NCBI RefSeq assembly: GCF_004193775.1
Contig: NC_041021.1
Location: 196,001 to 260,000, forward strand
Direction of reading: 5' to 3'
From: Glycine soja
Lineage: Eukaryota > Streptophyta > Magnoliopsida > Fabales > Fabaceae
DNA length: 64,000 nucleotides
Numbering within the stretch: position 1 is the stretch's first letter; the number at the start of each line of letters is the position of its first letter. The position numbers and the translations under genes are program-made. Below the pieces are notes generated by a model, which did no database searches, was not told the DNA's origin, and worked only from the letters and a program-made list of their open reading frames with translations. This document shows, in pieces, positions 10,750-21,708 of this stretch.

Positions 10750-11750
10750 CTATTTGGATAGTTTTAAAGAGAACGTTAGTTATGATCAGATGTCCACTTG
10801 TTGTTGCATTCATTTATTGTTTTACATTACTTAGAGAATATATGAGACACTCGTTGTATGAAAAGATTATTGTTCTAGGTCCAGGTTTCACCAATTTCTT
10901 ACCTAAATAAAATTGTGAAGAGTTCAATCTTATTTATAAATCAACAATAATCTAGTTTTGTGCTTCCATTAATGCAAACACATTCAGTTCAGTATTTAAA
11001 ATATCAACCTGTTTACGATTATCCAATTGGGATTCAAGCATTTTTCTATATGGCTTTAAGGTGTGTTTTATTGCATGAGCAAGATGTTGAATGCAGGGGG
11101 TTCATAAAACAAATTGTCAAACTTTTGCATGCCTTAAGCTTTCATCTGAGAAGTAATTTTTGGTTAGATTTGAAGCAACTTAACTACATATATCACCTTA
11201 AAACAAAACAATACTCATCTATTGCTATTGCAGTGCAACAAATTTAATGTTAGAAGAATGACATTAAACTTTTTGTGTATAATATTTGAGTACTCTTCAG
11301 TTTTGAAGCAATATAGTGGTTAAGTTGTTTCAAATCCAATAAAAAATAGTTTAGCTTAAGGCATGCAATTGTTTGACAATATCTTCTATTAATTCAATGC
11401 ATTCAACATTTTGCTTAAGCAATTGCATGTAATGCCTTAAAGTTATGAAGAAAAGTTTTTGAATCTCAATTAGATAATTATGGATAACTTGATATGACAT
11501 AAAAAAATGAAAATAAGAAGTATTGAAACAATGTGTTTCTGGAAACACAAAATTGGATTTTTCTTGATTTATAAATTGGATTAAACTTTCAAAATAAAAA
11601 TCTAAGAAACCAGAGAAACCTTGAACTAAAACAATAATCTTTTCCGATGTTTTATTATATTATCTAAGAAAATATAAAACAACAAATGAATGCAACAAGA
11701 TATTGGCATATGATCATAATTAACTTTCTCACCAAAACTATCTTAAGTAG
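10750..11750. repeat. 1-kb near-perfect foldback (two ~500-bp inverted arms, 10-base loop)
   Basis: The centre is tttaatgt-tagaagaatg-acattaaa at 11243-11268. From there the left arm (to about 10750) and right arm (to about 11750) match as reverse complements over nearly their full length. Matching landmarks are ttgcatgccttaagct (left) against its complement near 11355, tttataaatca at both 10935 and 11565, and tatgatca at 10781 against tgatcata at 11711. Small indels only shift the register by about 12 bases. Both arms keep a similar short reading frame (VECxxxIxxIVKxLHALS). No terminal repeat family or target duplication was recognised. A transcript would form a long imperfect hairpin. Confidence 0.85.
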
Positions 11751-14148
11751 AATTTGTGCTAATTAAACATGAAAATATAACCAAAGATTAATTTGTGCGC
11801 AAGGCAGTGATTCAAAATTAAAAAAAATGTAACACCAAACATTTAAAAAAAATGTTTATTTTGAAGTCATAAGAACACCAGGCATCTCTTTAATTAGTTT
11901 GGTTATACTCGACAAGTTATTACAAATAATTTTTAGTTTCTTTTTATTACCTGAATAAGTTTATTTAACAGTTCAATAAACAAGTTTTCTTTTTAAATAA
12001 CTTCTAGTTTAATATTTTTTTTGTTACCTACAGTTCAATACTCTTATTTTCCTTGGTTAGGCAAATGAACGTCATCTACATGGATTCATGCATATCTAGG
12101 TCCAGCAGGGAGACATATGATAAAACTTTTCTAATTAAATTGTGTGAAAAAAACAACGTGTGTGTTACACTAATTATGCATCATTAGTTATATGCTAAGA
12201 TAAAAAATTTTTCTTTCATAGATCAAGAATCTTTTGTAACTAAAATATGTTCCAAGATTACTGGCACATCCCAACATTTTTTTTACAAAAGTTAGTATTA
12301 ATGTTTTGTATAAATTCAAATAATTGTCTTTAAAAAAATTCAAAAAATTTAATAAGCAATAATTATTTTTTAAGAAAATATTTAATGTAGCATTAACATT
12401 AATTAGACAACGCAGAGAAAAAAATTAATTAGACTGATGATAACGTGTTGTTCAAAACTAGCTTACTGTATTATCAACTTTAGGTTCTATTAGCCATCGT
12501 GTATATTTTTTTTTCCCGATGCTTAGAATATTTTTTTTTTTATAAATGATTTGCAATATGGTTGAGTTTATATTACCCTGAACTTATTATAAGTTTTTTC
12601 CCCTTCATTTTCTGGTTATAATGAGTTCAAAGAGCCATTTTAACTGCGCAAACTAGGTTCTATCAGAATGTTATGTTCTGTGCGTTCACTGATTTTAAAT
12701 TAATTATTGTCCTTTTTAATTCAGCCAGAATTAAAAAAGATTGTCCTTCCTAGAAAGGATTGTTATCAATATAAATTTAACATGTTTCTTAAAAGACGTG
12801 ATGATAGAATATGCTAGTTTTACTTGCAGGGAAACATGAAAGAAATTGAGTTTGGAGTTCTGTGTTTTTCTGTTGTCTTCATTCTGTGTGTGCGATTGTT
12901 TTTGCTAGAATAATAGAATTGTCGTTTCTGTTTTATAGATTTGTGGGACAATGGGACCAAAGTGGTAGGTTAACTGGTGCAACTGTGCAACATTAAATTT
13001 TAACTTGCCTTGCTAGAAATAAAGAAATGACATTATATCTAATTTAATTTGAGGTGTGAGTGTGGCTAGGTCAGCACTTCAGTTAGATGTTTATTAATTA
13101 TTGCCAAGGGGCGTTGGATCCAATAAATTGTTTTATTATAATTTATGTACTAGATACCCCTAAACTTCTCACTAAAGAGTCACTTCCGAATTCAGTTCAT
13201 GCATCCAAAAATCACATTTTGCATTCTTAGCGATTCGTTATGCTAAAACAAAATTAAATTTGCATTATTTATTTCAGTTTACTTTTTAATCTTATTCTGG
13301 TATTATTTATGATAAAAATAAGGTTAAACTTTTAATTTTTTACATTCTAAAATTTAAAAATTTCGAGTAATAAACTTCTAGGTACTGAATGTAGTTCAAA
13401 TAAAGCTACATGAGTTCCTATTTGCGTGCCCACTCACTTCAGTTCCCTTTGTTCTTGGTTATGCTTTTCAATTTCTCATTTGCAGGCACGAATTCAGCAG
13501 TTATGCATGCCTGGTTCATTGGCTGAATACCAATTATCTGGAACCACCTGAAACCATTGTATGATTCAGTAACTTGACCATGTTTTGCAGAAGATTACGT
13601 GGAAAACTTTTGTTTGAAACTGCTTGTATACTAGAAAATGAGACTTTAAGATCTCTATCCTGAAACTTGATACATTTATCAATAAAGGGTTTAGATTTGA
13701 GATAAAATTCATGATTGCTCTTCTGCTTCTGATTTCTTTCTGATTTCTTGCTTATGAGGTTGGACAATCTTCAGATTTGAGATTCTTTCACCGTAGGCCA
13801 ATGCATCATACCCTTTTTCCATACTTCTTAATTAAGTCCTGCATTTCTTTTAAAAGTATTCAAGACAAATCATTAGTAGCAAATTTGGTTCTTGAAAGTT
13901 TGTTGCATTGTCATTAAAATATATATATTTTAACTCAAGAAAGGGTTCTACTTCAACATTCTTCCCTTTTAAGAACAAATTTAAATTTGAAGACGTTTAA
14001 GAAATATAATCAGTGAATAATATGCTTCCCCTCACTTTATGCATATATATTTTTTGTTTTATATGAAAAGATGAAAGATAAATAAAAGAGGTAAAATAAT
14101 ATACTTCATTCATAACAGAAAAGAAGCTAATTTAGAAGTTGGAAGAGA
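11751..14148. other. AT-rich intergenic DNA with one duplicated block
   Basis: Apart from the partner of 8030-8240 at 12030-12245, nothing is recognised. A short GC-richer patch around 13480-13560 could be an exon remnant, but no family is identifiable. Confidence 0.45.
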
Positions 14149-14183
14149 GGGGAGGTTTGGGGAGAAGGGGGGGTTGTAAGGGG
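14149..14183 (+). other. G-quadruplex-forming motif
   Basis: Four G runs (gggg 14149-14152, gggg 14159-14162, ggggggg 14167-14173, gggg 14180-14183) are separated by loops of 6, 4 and 6 bases on the plus strand. This satisfies the standard G4 pattern with four-G runs. More G runs continue to about 14245. It is an island in otherwise very AT-rich DNA and is not near a recognised promoter. Confidence 0.7.
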
Positions 14184-14626
14184 AACGGAGTGGGTAGGGA
14201 AAGGGCTGGGGGTAGGAAGGTCATTTCCAGGGATAGGGGGAGCAACATTGGGAATGGGAACAGCAACTCTCATAATCAAGTGGACCTTTGATGGGGACTC
14301 TCGTAAATAGAGGTTCATAGGATTTTTTTTAAAATATAATTTTAGAATTAATTTAAAATTAATAGTTCAAAAAGAAATTGAATTTGTAACTTTTTTATTA
14401 TTAACTTTTTTAGTTCTAACAATTGAATTAATAGATAAATTATATTATAAAATAATTAATATCGTTATATATAATATTAAAATTTTTAATATATATTTAA
14501 TACACATGTAAATTTATATAATAAATTTTATGATAATTAATTTTTATCTAATAATTAATTTGTTTACATATATAAATTATAAATAAAAATCATATATTTA
14601 ATAAAAATTTACATATGTAAAAAAAT

Positions 14627-14845
14627 ATCAAATTTATTTAATTATCAATTATTTTAATAAACTTCTAAATATATCATTAAATTAAATATCATATTTGTTT
14701 AATTTTCAATCATTGTAATAAACATCTAAATACATCATTCAATTAAATATCAAATTTATTTAACTATTAATTTTTGTAATAAATATCTAAATATAACATC
14801 CAATTAAATATCAATTTGTTTAATTATCAAATTTTGTAAATAAAA
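14627..14845 (+). repeat. Tandem repeat, 61-bp unit, ~3.5 copies
   Basis: Units start at 14627, 14688, 14749 and 14810, exactly 61 bases apart. Each begins atca..ttt.tttaa and ends attaaat. Units differ by scattered substitutions. It is extremely AT-rich, with no coding potential. Confidence 0.85.
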
Positions 14846-14883
14846 TAATGTATAAAAAAATTATAATTAAAAAAAATCAAAAT

Positions 14884-14904
14884 ATACGGATTAACAATCC
14901 GTAT
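14884..14904. repeat. Short perfect hairpin (9-bp arms, 3-base loop)
   Basis: atacggatt-aac-aatccgtat is a perfect inverted repeat. Similar acggat/atccgt words occur in the foldback element at 59384-60583, so it may be a remnant of a related element. Confidence 0.55.
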
Positions 14905-15589
14905 GATTCATACAAATTATCAATTCGTATATTTTGAATTTTTTTAATATGGATAAAAATCACCAAATTTCACCGTATATTTATAAAAAAAAAATTGATA
15001 TTTTTGAAAAACTGTGGGTGTACCAGCAAAAAATGCAGAGTGTTCCAAACAGTTGACTTCAACATGCCGTTTGTCAAAGTTGGCTGAATCAATTAAATGG
15101 GCTCAACTTATCAATATAAGAACCTGTTATAAAACATCTTCAATCAATTTAAAACGTTTTTCCCTGCAAAACAATTTGTTGTATTACGATGGATGTAATG
15201 CAAGTTAACATGTTCTGTTTGAATTTAGATAAGTAAAAGCATATTATTATTTAAAAACGTATTAATGTTATGTTTATTCGTTTTAATTCATTTTTATTCC
15301 TTTTTTTTCCACTGGAATGAAATTGTGTCATCTGACATCCGTTACTTCAAAAAATTCTAATATGAAAATCATCATTTGCAGTTTTAAAAATATTTTTATT
15401 TTTTATTTTTATATAAATTCCAGTTGAATTTCAAATGATCCGTGTTAAGCAGGGATACTCAAGTTTAAAGGTATGTTTCAACAAAATTAATTGAAAAGTT
15501 AAAAACACAATAAAATCATGATTTATTTTAAAAGGATAAACATGAAATTTGATAAGTATATTAAAGATAATTATGATAAATTGATAAGT

Positions 15590-16170
15590 AAACCAATGCG
15601 TTTAAAGTAGTAAAGTTGAAACGGAAGTCCGAGTGTCAAATTCATTTGTTTGTACTTAGGTCAATGAATATTTTATTAATAAAAGAAGTTAAAGAGAATT
15701 GTTTTGAAAAAGATATGAGAAAAACAATAATTTAAATTTCCAAAAAATTAAATCAAACAAGAGGAGAAATTAAACAAGAATTTAAATTAATTAATTAAAA
15801 ACATAAAAGATGAGAAAATCCAATATTATTATAGAAGGAAATTCAGAATATGGGAGACTTAGCCTACCAGATCTACTCTTTGATGTAATGTTAATCATTT
15901 TTCTCTATTTATAATTATTCCAATTTACATCTGCATCTACTAGTATACTCTAACTTTGGTCCTCCGCATGAAAAAACTTAATTTATCTATTTTTTTTTCT
16001 TCCAAATCTCCTTGCAAAGATAAAATAGTAAATTGCATTAAGAACAGAGATGTATAACAGGCTAAATAAATATCAACTTATCCTAGTGATGACTTTATTT
16101 AGATATCCTTTCTTTATCAAGCCACAAGCAATAATATTAAACACATGAAAAGATAATGCAAATGTAATAT
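15590..16170 (+). repeat. Dispersed repeat, copy 1 (related to 20650-21180)
   Basis: Both copies carry, in order, a gtccgagtgtcaaattca-like block, a (g)cttg/ctttgatgtaat-tt-aat block, a catctactagt-ta-tctaac block and cattaagaac-a-agatg. The order and spacing suit the non-coding part of a decayed retroelement. Neither copy codes for protein. Confidence 0.6.
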
Positions 16171-16456
16171 TCATAAATAGATAGGAAGAGAAATTACATC
16201 AAGGGTAGTTGGCTGCCAAGTTTCCAACAAAGGAAGTTTAGCCTTTGATTGTCATTGAGGCTCTACAATTGCAAGAGAGAAATATTTAGTAAAGGAGGAA
16301 AAATGAAAAAGGGTATGGAGGGAAGGAATGACTGCCAATGCTTGCTTCTTCTTCTTCTAGTCTTTCCCTTCGGTAAGTAATTGTATTCTCTTGAAATTTC
16401 CATGTGTATTTTCCTTCTTCTCTCTTCTTCTTTTATAGGTGCAAATTAACGAATAT

Positions 16457-16645
16457 CTGAATTAGTTTGCTTTCCTTAATTAGTCATCCTTCCCTTAATT
16501 AGTCTGTTTTCCTTGATTAGTTTATTTTTCTTAATTAATCATTCTTTTCTTAATTAGTCATTTTTTCCTTAATTAGTCCTGTTTGTCTTAATTAGTCTCA
16601 TTTTCTTAATTAGTTTTATTTCCTTAATTATCATTACTTTCTTGG
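16457..16645 (+). repeat. Minisatellite of ~18-20-bp units around ttaattagt
   Basis: About nine units of form ttcc-ttaattagt-c-n(3-5) follow one another (cttaattagtcatcc, cttaattagtctgtt, cttgattagtttatt and so on). The core is conserved while the spacer varies. It lies about 100 bases after a small ATG-initiated frame at 16303 (MKKGMEGRNDCQC..., ending in gtaag), which I could not link to further exons. Confidence 0.8.
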
Positions 16646-18297
16646 GCTTTATTTTACTCACTAAGCATCATAAATTCATCACTTTTAATATTCTCTACAC
16701 AAAACTTAAATGATATTAATTTAATAATTATTTGCTCAAAAAGAAAAAATTATAAGAAAAAAATTTATAAACTTATATATAATTTAACCCCAAATATACT
16801 TATAATTAATAGTTATCATATAAAAAGGAAAAAAATATAAAAAATTAAAAGTTAGAAATTAACGTTTTAAAAAGTAATACTTCAAGTAAAATTTCAAAAA
16901 ACGTTAGAAACTACTACTTAAAAAAACTTGTTTACCAAACAATCGAATGAGTTTTTCAATTAGTAAAATAAACTAAGAATTAGTTGTCTTGAAATATTGT
17001 CTAAATATGACTCTCAAATTATATTAATTGTGATGGTATGATTTTATTATATATATTATATATAAAAAAATTATAAGTTTATTTTCCAACTGATTAATAG
17101 AAATGCATGATCGCCACCTACCCAATTCCAACATATCGTCTTGCTTAAGTGTTAGCGTGAGGTATTATGCATGGAAATAACTTAGCTGGAATCAACTTTA
17201 CATAAAAAAATAACATTATTTTTTCGGTGCATAAAAATGATATCACCTATTCCCTAAAAAAATGATATCACATTACTAGACAATAAAAGTAGTGTCAGTT
17301 ATAGAATACTTTATAAATAATTTACGCACAGTAGATATGACATACTACGTATCAAAGTTTGAGAAAAGATTTTATTAGGTCACTAGAACATAAAGCCACT
17401 TACATTTATGAATAAAAGGTTTAGTGTAAATAATAATAATAATATAACTACTCTTAGAATAATATGGATTTAGATTCAATTTGCTGTATATATAATTCTT
17501 CTTTTGGTAGTGCTATTTTAGTTTTAACTTTTGTTGCAAAGAAAAAGACAACCTAACCTTGTCTTGATGAAGAAGGTGAATGCATTAATTGACATGGGAT
17601 TCTTCTCCCAATGATCTTCTGGATCTTGATAACCAATTGGGTGATAATATTAATTTCTCTAAAGATGAGTAAAAATACTGAATTTCAAATTTTCAATAAC
17701 TGCTTGTGTAGTTGAGTGGTCTCTAATAATTTGTCTCATACAACTAATAATTAAAAAAGCAAAACATAATTATCATATGCAAATTCTGTCATGCTCCATA
17801 TGAGGTACTGTTGGTATACCAATTTTTGTTTGTACATAGCTGATACCACACCAGTTTGGCAGCACATCATACCAATCAATAAATGGTCATCACTCACCAA
17901 ACAAAATCCCTTTCCCTTTGGAGTCACGTTGCCTTAATCTTAACACTTCATTTCTTCACTTAAAAATTCAACAACACCACCCTTACAAAATTTTGCTTAC
18001 ATAATTCAACTACTTAGTATGCTTCAGATAGGAACTGAATTCCTCTCTGAAAGGCAATTGGCCAAGGAAATTGCAAACAGAAAGTGAACAATTAAACAAA
18101 TGAAGCCACAATATTGTTTTTAATGCTACCAAATTTTATTATCTATATTGGAAAATAGAATTTGATTAGTTGGTCTTTCTTCATCCAGTTCAACTTGGAG
18201 TTGAATACCCCAACCAACAACAACAACAACAAAAAATTATCCACATGGTTCTTATTTATAAGATATCAAACTTTAATTTACCAACAGAAACCACATA
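16646..18297. other. AT-rich intergenic DNA upstream of the membrane-protein gene
   Basis: No gene is recognised. A CAA-rich stretch (about 18208-18232) lies in the probable 5' leader of the next gene. CAA-rich leaders are common in plant mRNAs, but no promoter element stood out. Confidence 0.45.
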
Positions 18298-19272
18298 ATG
18301 AATATGTTGCTCTGGCTCCCAGCATACCCAACAATCCAACCTGGCTGGGACCTAGATGATGAAATCCATGCCACATTCTTCAAATGCATCAGTTGGCAAG
18401 TGGAGGAAACCTTGGATACAGTCAATTGCCCTTACCATTATTTCTGTGATAAAACGTACCCTTCAAACTACCCTCTTGTTGTTGATATCTTGGTCCTTCT
18501 CTTCACAGCAGCTTCTTACTTTGTGACTCTTGCCATATTGGTAATGGACATGAGTTCAGGAAGAGGCAGAATCTTTTTGTGTCAATCAAAAAGATTCCTT
18601 CTGCCCTCAGGTCCTATATCCCTCCCTCTAATAATATTAGCCTTTGCAAAGGGTCCTCAAATCAACACAATATTCCCACTCAATTGCATTGGTCCTGCAA
18701 TTCTTCTAATGGTTCTCATTTCTGCATTGTCCTTTGACAATGCAGCTGATAAGGACTTCAAGTACACTTTTTTTGTGGCATCAACAGTGTCTGGCATTTT
18801 GCATGCAAGCTTGTATCTGGATTCCGTTGTGCTGCCTTACTACACAGGTTTTGATGCACTCATGTCCTCAACATTTTCAGGTGAGTGTGCATCTTGTGTG
18901 TGCAGGAAAGAGGCCTTGTTTGTGGGAGGGAAACTAGTGAGGTATAGGGGTTGGTCAATGACCACATTTTTTGTTGTGGGGGTTTTGTGTTTGAGGATTG
19001 TGTGCAAAATCTCAGGAGAAAACTATGCAGGGAAATTTCTGTTCATCAAAGCCTTGATGGAAAGGTTTAGCTGGATCTTAATAACTGTGGATTGTGTTTA
19101 CCTCACACTAAACTCACCACCAGAAAGAGTGATGTTGAGAGTTGCAGCTTTTGGAGGCATTTTCCTTTTGATTTTCCTCCAACTTCTCAAAGAGGCATGC
19201 AGCCAAATTTACTCAATGGCTTGTGTAGCAGAAAAATTGAGATGGGTATCAGCACCATCGCATACAATATGA
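18298..19272 (+). CDS. Uncharacterised multi-pass plant membrane protein
   Basis: This is a single-exon ORF of 324 codons with balanced coding composition in AT-rich surroundings. I do not recognise the family. The predicted protein has about six or seven hydrophobic segments, roughly residues 60-82, 105-123, 128-147, 155-178, 221-241, 253-272 and 281-300. A cysteine-rich loop (GECASCVCRKE) lies near residues 196-206. The N-terminus (MNMLLWLPAYPTIQPGWD) is not a clear signal peptide. A second ATG two codons later would serve equally well. The stop is followed by an AT-rich 3' region. It could be a channel or transporter-like protein, but no catalytic or transport motif supports any such role. 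It is very probably a real gene because of its length, intactness and amphipathic structure. Confidence 0.8.
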   Translation: MNMLLWLPAYPTIQPGWDLDDEIHATFFKCISWQVEETLDTVNCPYHYFCDKTYPSNYPLVVDILVLLFTAASYFVTLAILVMDMSSGRGRIFLCQSKRFLLPSGPISLPLIILAFAKGPQINTIFPLNCIGPAILLMVLISALSFDNAADKDFKYTFFVASTVSGILHASLYLDSVVLPYYTGFDALMSSTFSGECASCVCRKEALFVGGKLVRYRGWSMTTFFVVGVLCLRIVCKISGENYAGKFLFIKALMERFSWILITVDCVYLTLNSPPERVMLRVAAFGGIFLLIFLQLLKEACSQIYSMACVAEKLRWVSAPSHTI

Positions 19273-19484
19273 AGAAAAAGCAAAATGGATTTTGGGAGGT
19301 CAATAGTTTAGTTTTGTTGTAAACTACATGTTGGGATTTTCAACAAATTAAGCCTTCTCTTTTCCTTAGCTTAGTTCTTTTTGCTTGTGTGTACTTCAGG
19401 CACACATTTTGGCTCTTTAAGTTCAATTATTTTTCTTATATTTGACGTTTAATTTATAGTATAATTGAAAGAAACAAATTAAAT

Positions 19485-19850
19485 TGACTTAAATGTGTTT
19501 TTGATCCTTGATATATATTCGAATTTTACATTTAATATCTAATAAATTTTTCCTTTGCGATAAGTCCCTAATATTTGAAAAGCTTTGTGTGAGGTCCTAC
19601 CATTAGAAAGAAAGAATCTGTTAGTTGCATATGTAACCGTTAACTCTACATGTCAGCAAGCTACCTATGATACCAAGTCAAATTAAATGTAACATGTTAA
19701 GTTAACGTGTTATCTGGTATGACATCATATTTTAATTAAATTAAAACAAATAAAAATAAAGGTTTCAGAGGGACCTAATACAAAATTTTTCAATTTAATA
19801 GGGACCTGATCCAAAAAAATATCATTACTAAATGTGTTAATACAAACTTG
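19485..19850. mobile_element. MITE-like remnant, family related to 37857-39145
   Basis: The left side starts cttaaatgtgtttttgatcc and contains tccctaatatttgaaaag. The right side is a loosely complementary block (ggacctgatcc...aaatgtgttaa). The same words (ggcttaaatgtgtttttt, tttcctggtatttgaaaag) begin the long-TIR element at 37857. Boundaries and target duplication are not clear. Confidence 0.4.
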
Positions 19851-20136
19851 TGCATACAGTAACTAAATACCAAACCCATAACCTTAAATTTGATCACAAC
19901 ACAATTTGAATCAGTGCATATCTAAAAACAACAAAACAACAACAGTTTGTATCATCTACTTAATTGCAAATGCAATGGAGAAAACACACCACAAACCCCA
20001 AAGGAAGACCATAATGCATCCCAGGACCTTTACCCTTTTTTCTTTTAATGTTTGTCTTCATCTATTACTTTGTTATTTTTTTCTATAGTTCTTCAACACC
20101 ATTGGCATATCCCCGAGATTGAGCCTCTTTGATACG

Positions 20137-20370
20137 TGCAGGAAATTAAAGAGCTGATTTCAAGGACCAATGACCTCCGGGAAGAAGCTTAAGGAAGAAG
20201 AAGACTGAGATTTAAGAAGGAAAGTATATGTCTCTTATTCATTTGCTGATTATTTACATACGTATATATAGAGTTAGCTGCTAACAGAATTGTCCTAATC
20301 CTTTAGGAATATTCTCAATAACAGAATTTGGTTAGGGCTGTCTCCTAGTAGTAGACAACAATCTTCAGCA
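20137..20370 (-). mobile_element. Possible copia-type LTR (solo or truncated)
   Basis: On the minus strand the segment starts TGCTGAAGATTGTTG and ends CTGCA (TG...CA), 234 bases. It contains a TATA-like ctctatatatacg. Directly after the CA comes cgtatcaaagaggctc, which resembles the initiator-methionine tRNA primer site (GGTATCAGAGC) of copia elements. No gag or pol ORF follows and I found no second LTR, so this is a truncated element or chance similarity. Confidence 0.4.
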
Positions 20371-20649
20371 AATCATCACTGATATCCTTACTGCCAGCTC
20401 AGCTTTGCACCTTCAGACGTAGTCTTCAGACAAAATCCTTGAGGCTTGCTGTTTGCACCACTGTTTCTGCTTACCCCTGTGTTTGCTGCCTCTGTGCCTG
20501 ATATGCTGTCAACCCCTACTTGCACCTTTGATTCCATCTTTGTGCATGCGTTTTCTACTACTTCCTTTGGTCCCTTATCAAATACCTTATACCGATCACT
20601 CTTCTTTTGCAAACATCTTCTTCAATTCTAGCACTTCTTTGTCATTGTT

Positions 20650-21180
20650 ATCTCCTTCACAAGTGTACCAAGTTGCACAAGTAGTATAAAATAATTAATA
20701 AGACTGGGTATTGAATTTCACAGGGACTATGATTGTACTCAGAGTTATATGTATATCTAACAATTAAGCAATTAGTGACTCAAATTGAATCTTATTCATT
20801 GATTAATTATAAGTATAAACTAAAGGAATTAACTACAAAGAAAGGAACATGAAGGGTAAGAAAGCAAATGCTCCAATTTGTGAGATGGTGTTGTGATGAG
20901 TTAAAGAACATATTGGGGGCTACGCTTGCCAGAACTTCTCTTGATGTAATCTTAATAGAATTTTTCTCTTTTTAACATTAATATAATTATTACCCGCATC
21001 TACTAGTCTATTCTAACCAATGTTCCTCGAGTGAAAGAACTTAAATAACTTAATATCGCTCTCAATCCCTGGGTGATTCATTACTAAATGATTTACATTA
21101 AGAACAAAGATGCATGAACAAACTAAAGAAACCACTCTATCCCTAGATATGACATCACATACCAAAATATCTTATTTGGA
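20650..21180 (+). repeat. Dispersed repeat, copy 2 (related to 15590-16170)
   Basis: It starts gtgtaccaagttgcacaagt, has ggtattgaatttcacaggg, then cttgatgtaatcttaata, catctactagtctattctaa and cattaagaacaaagatg. These blocks parallel the 15.6-16.2-kb copy. It is probably the non-coding part of an old LTR retroelement. Confidence 0.6.
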
Positions 21181-21570
21181 TTTTTCTTGATTTGAGATGT
21201 TAGTTGAATTGTCAAATTGTTGCACCAACAGTGAATGCATAGGGACCCAAATGACAAAGAAGAAGCTCCCATGGATGTCATTCTCTTTTATGGGTAGGGG
21301 GACATTCAACTCGCACAAACACCTCAACAATGCCAACCCAGCACTATACGGAGGTGCACTATTAGTCGTCATTTACGACTAACTTTTGTAATGAAAAACT
21401 TTATAAATTTTGTCTTTTCCCCAATTTATGATTCTTTTTGTAGGTTTGTACATATTTTTATGTTTAATTTATTTTTTGCTCAGTAGATATTCCCTATATT
21501 GTGAATTAATGTGGTTCAACTTCAGTTTCAGGTGAAAAGATGAAGAATAAGAAGGTTGAAGCAGCTGGTG

Positions 21571-21708
21571 TCTCGCTAAGCAAGGCACTCAGCTCGCTTA
21601 GCGGGTTGAGAGAATCTGGAAGCGAATCTGCAAAACATTCATGCGCTCAGCGCGCCATTAACTCACCCAGCGAGTCATCTGTCTCTTCTGACACCCAGCT
21701 CGCTAAGA
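21571..21708 (+). repeat. GC-rich block with repeated ctcgctaag/ctcagcg words
   Basis: Five related short words (ctcgctaagc, gctcgcttagcg, gcgctcagcgcg, cacccagcgag, agctcgctaag) lie within 140 bases. Each is close to palindromic. The block is unlike the surrounding AT-rich DNA and looks like retroelement-derived non-coding DNA. Confidence 0.5.

Noticed and set aside
10960..11548. Two ORFs with similar peptides on opposite strands
   Set aside because: The similarity is a consequence of the foldback arms. No protein family is recognised, so they are not called as genes.
14127..14318. 63-codon minus ORF rich in Pro/Thr/Ser
   Set aside because: It is the complement of the G-rich, G-quadruplex stretch. 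Composition alone explains it.
16303..16371. Possible first exon with a signal-peptide-like frame (MKKGMEGRNDCQC...) ending in gtaagtaa
   Set aside because: The donor is good, but no second exon or homologue could be found, and the minisatellite follows directly.
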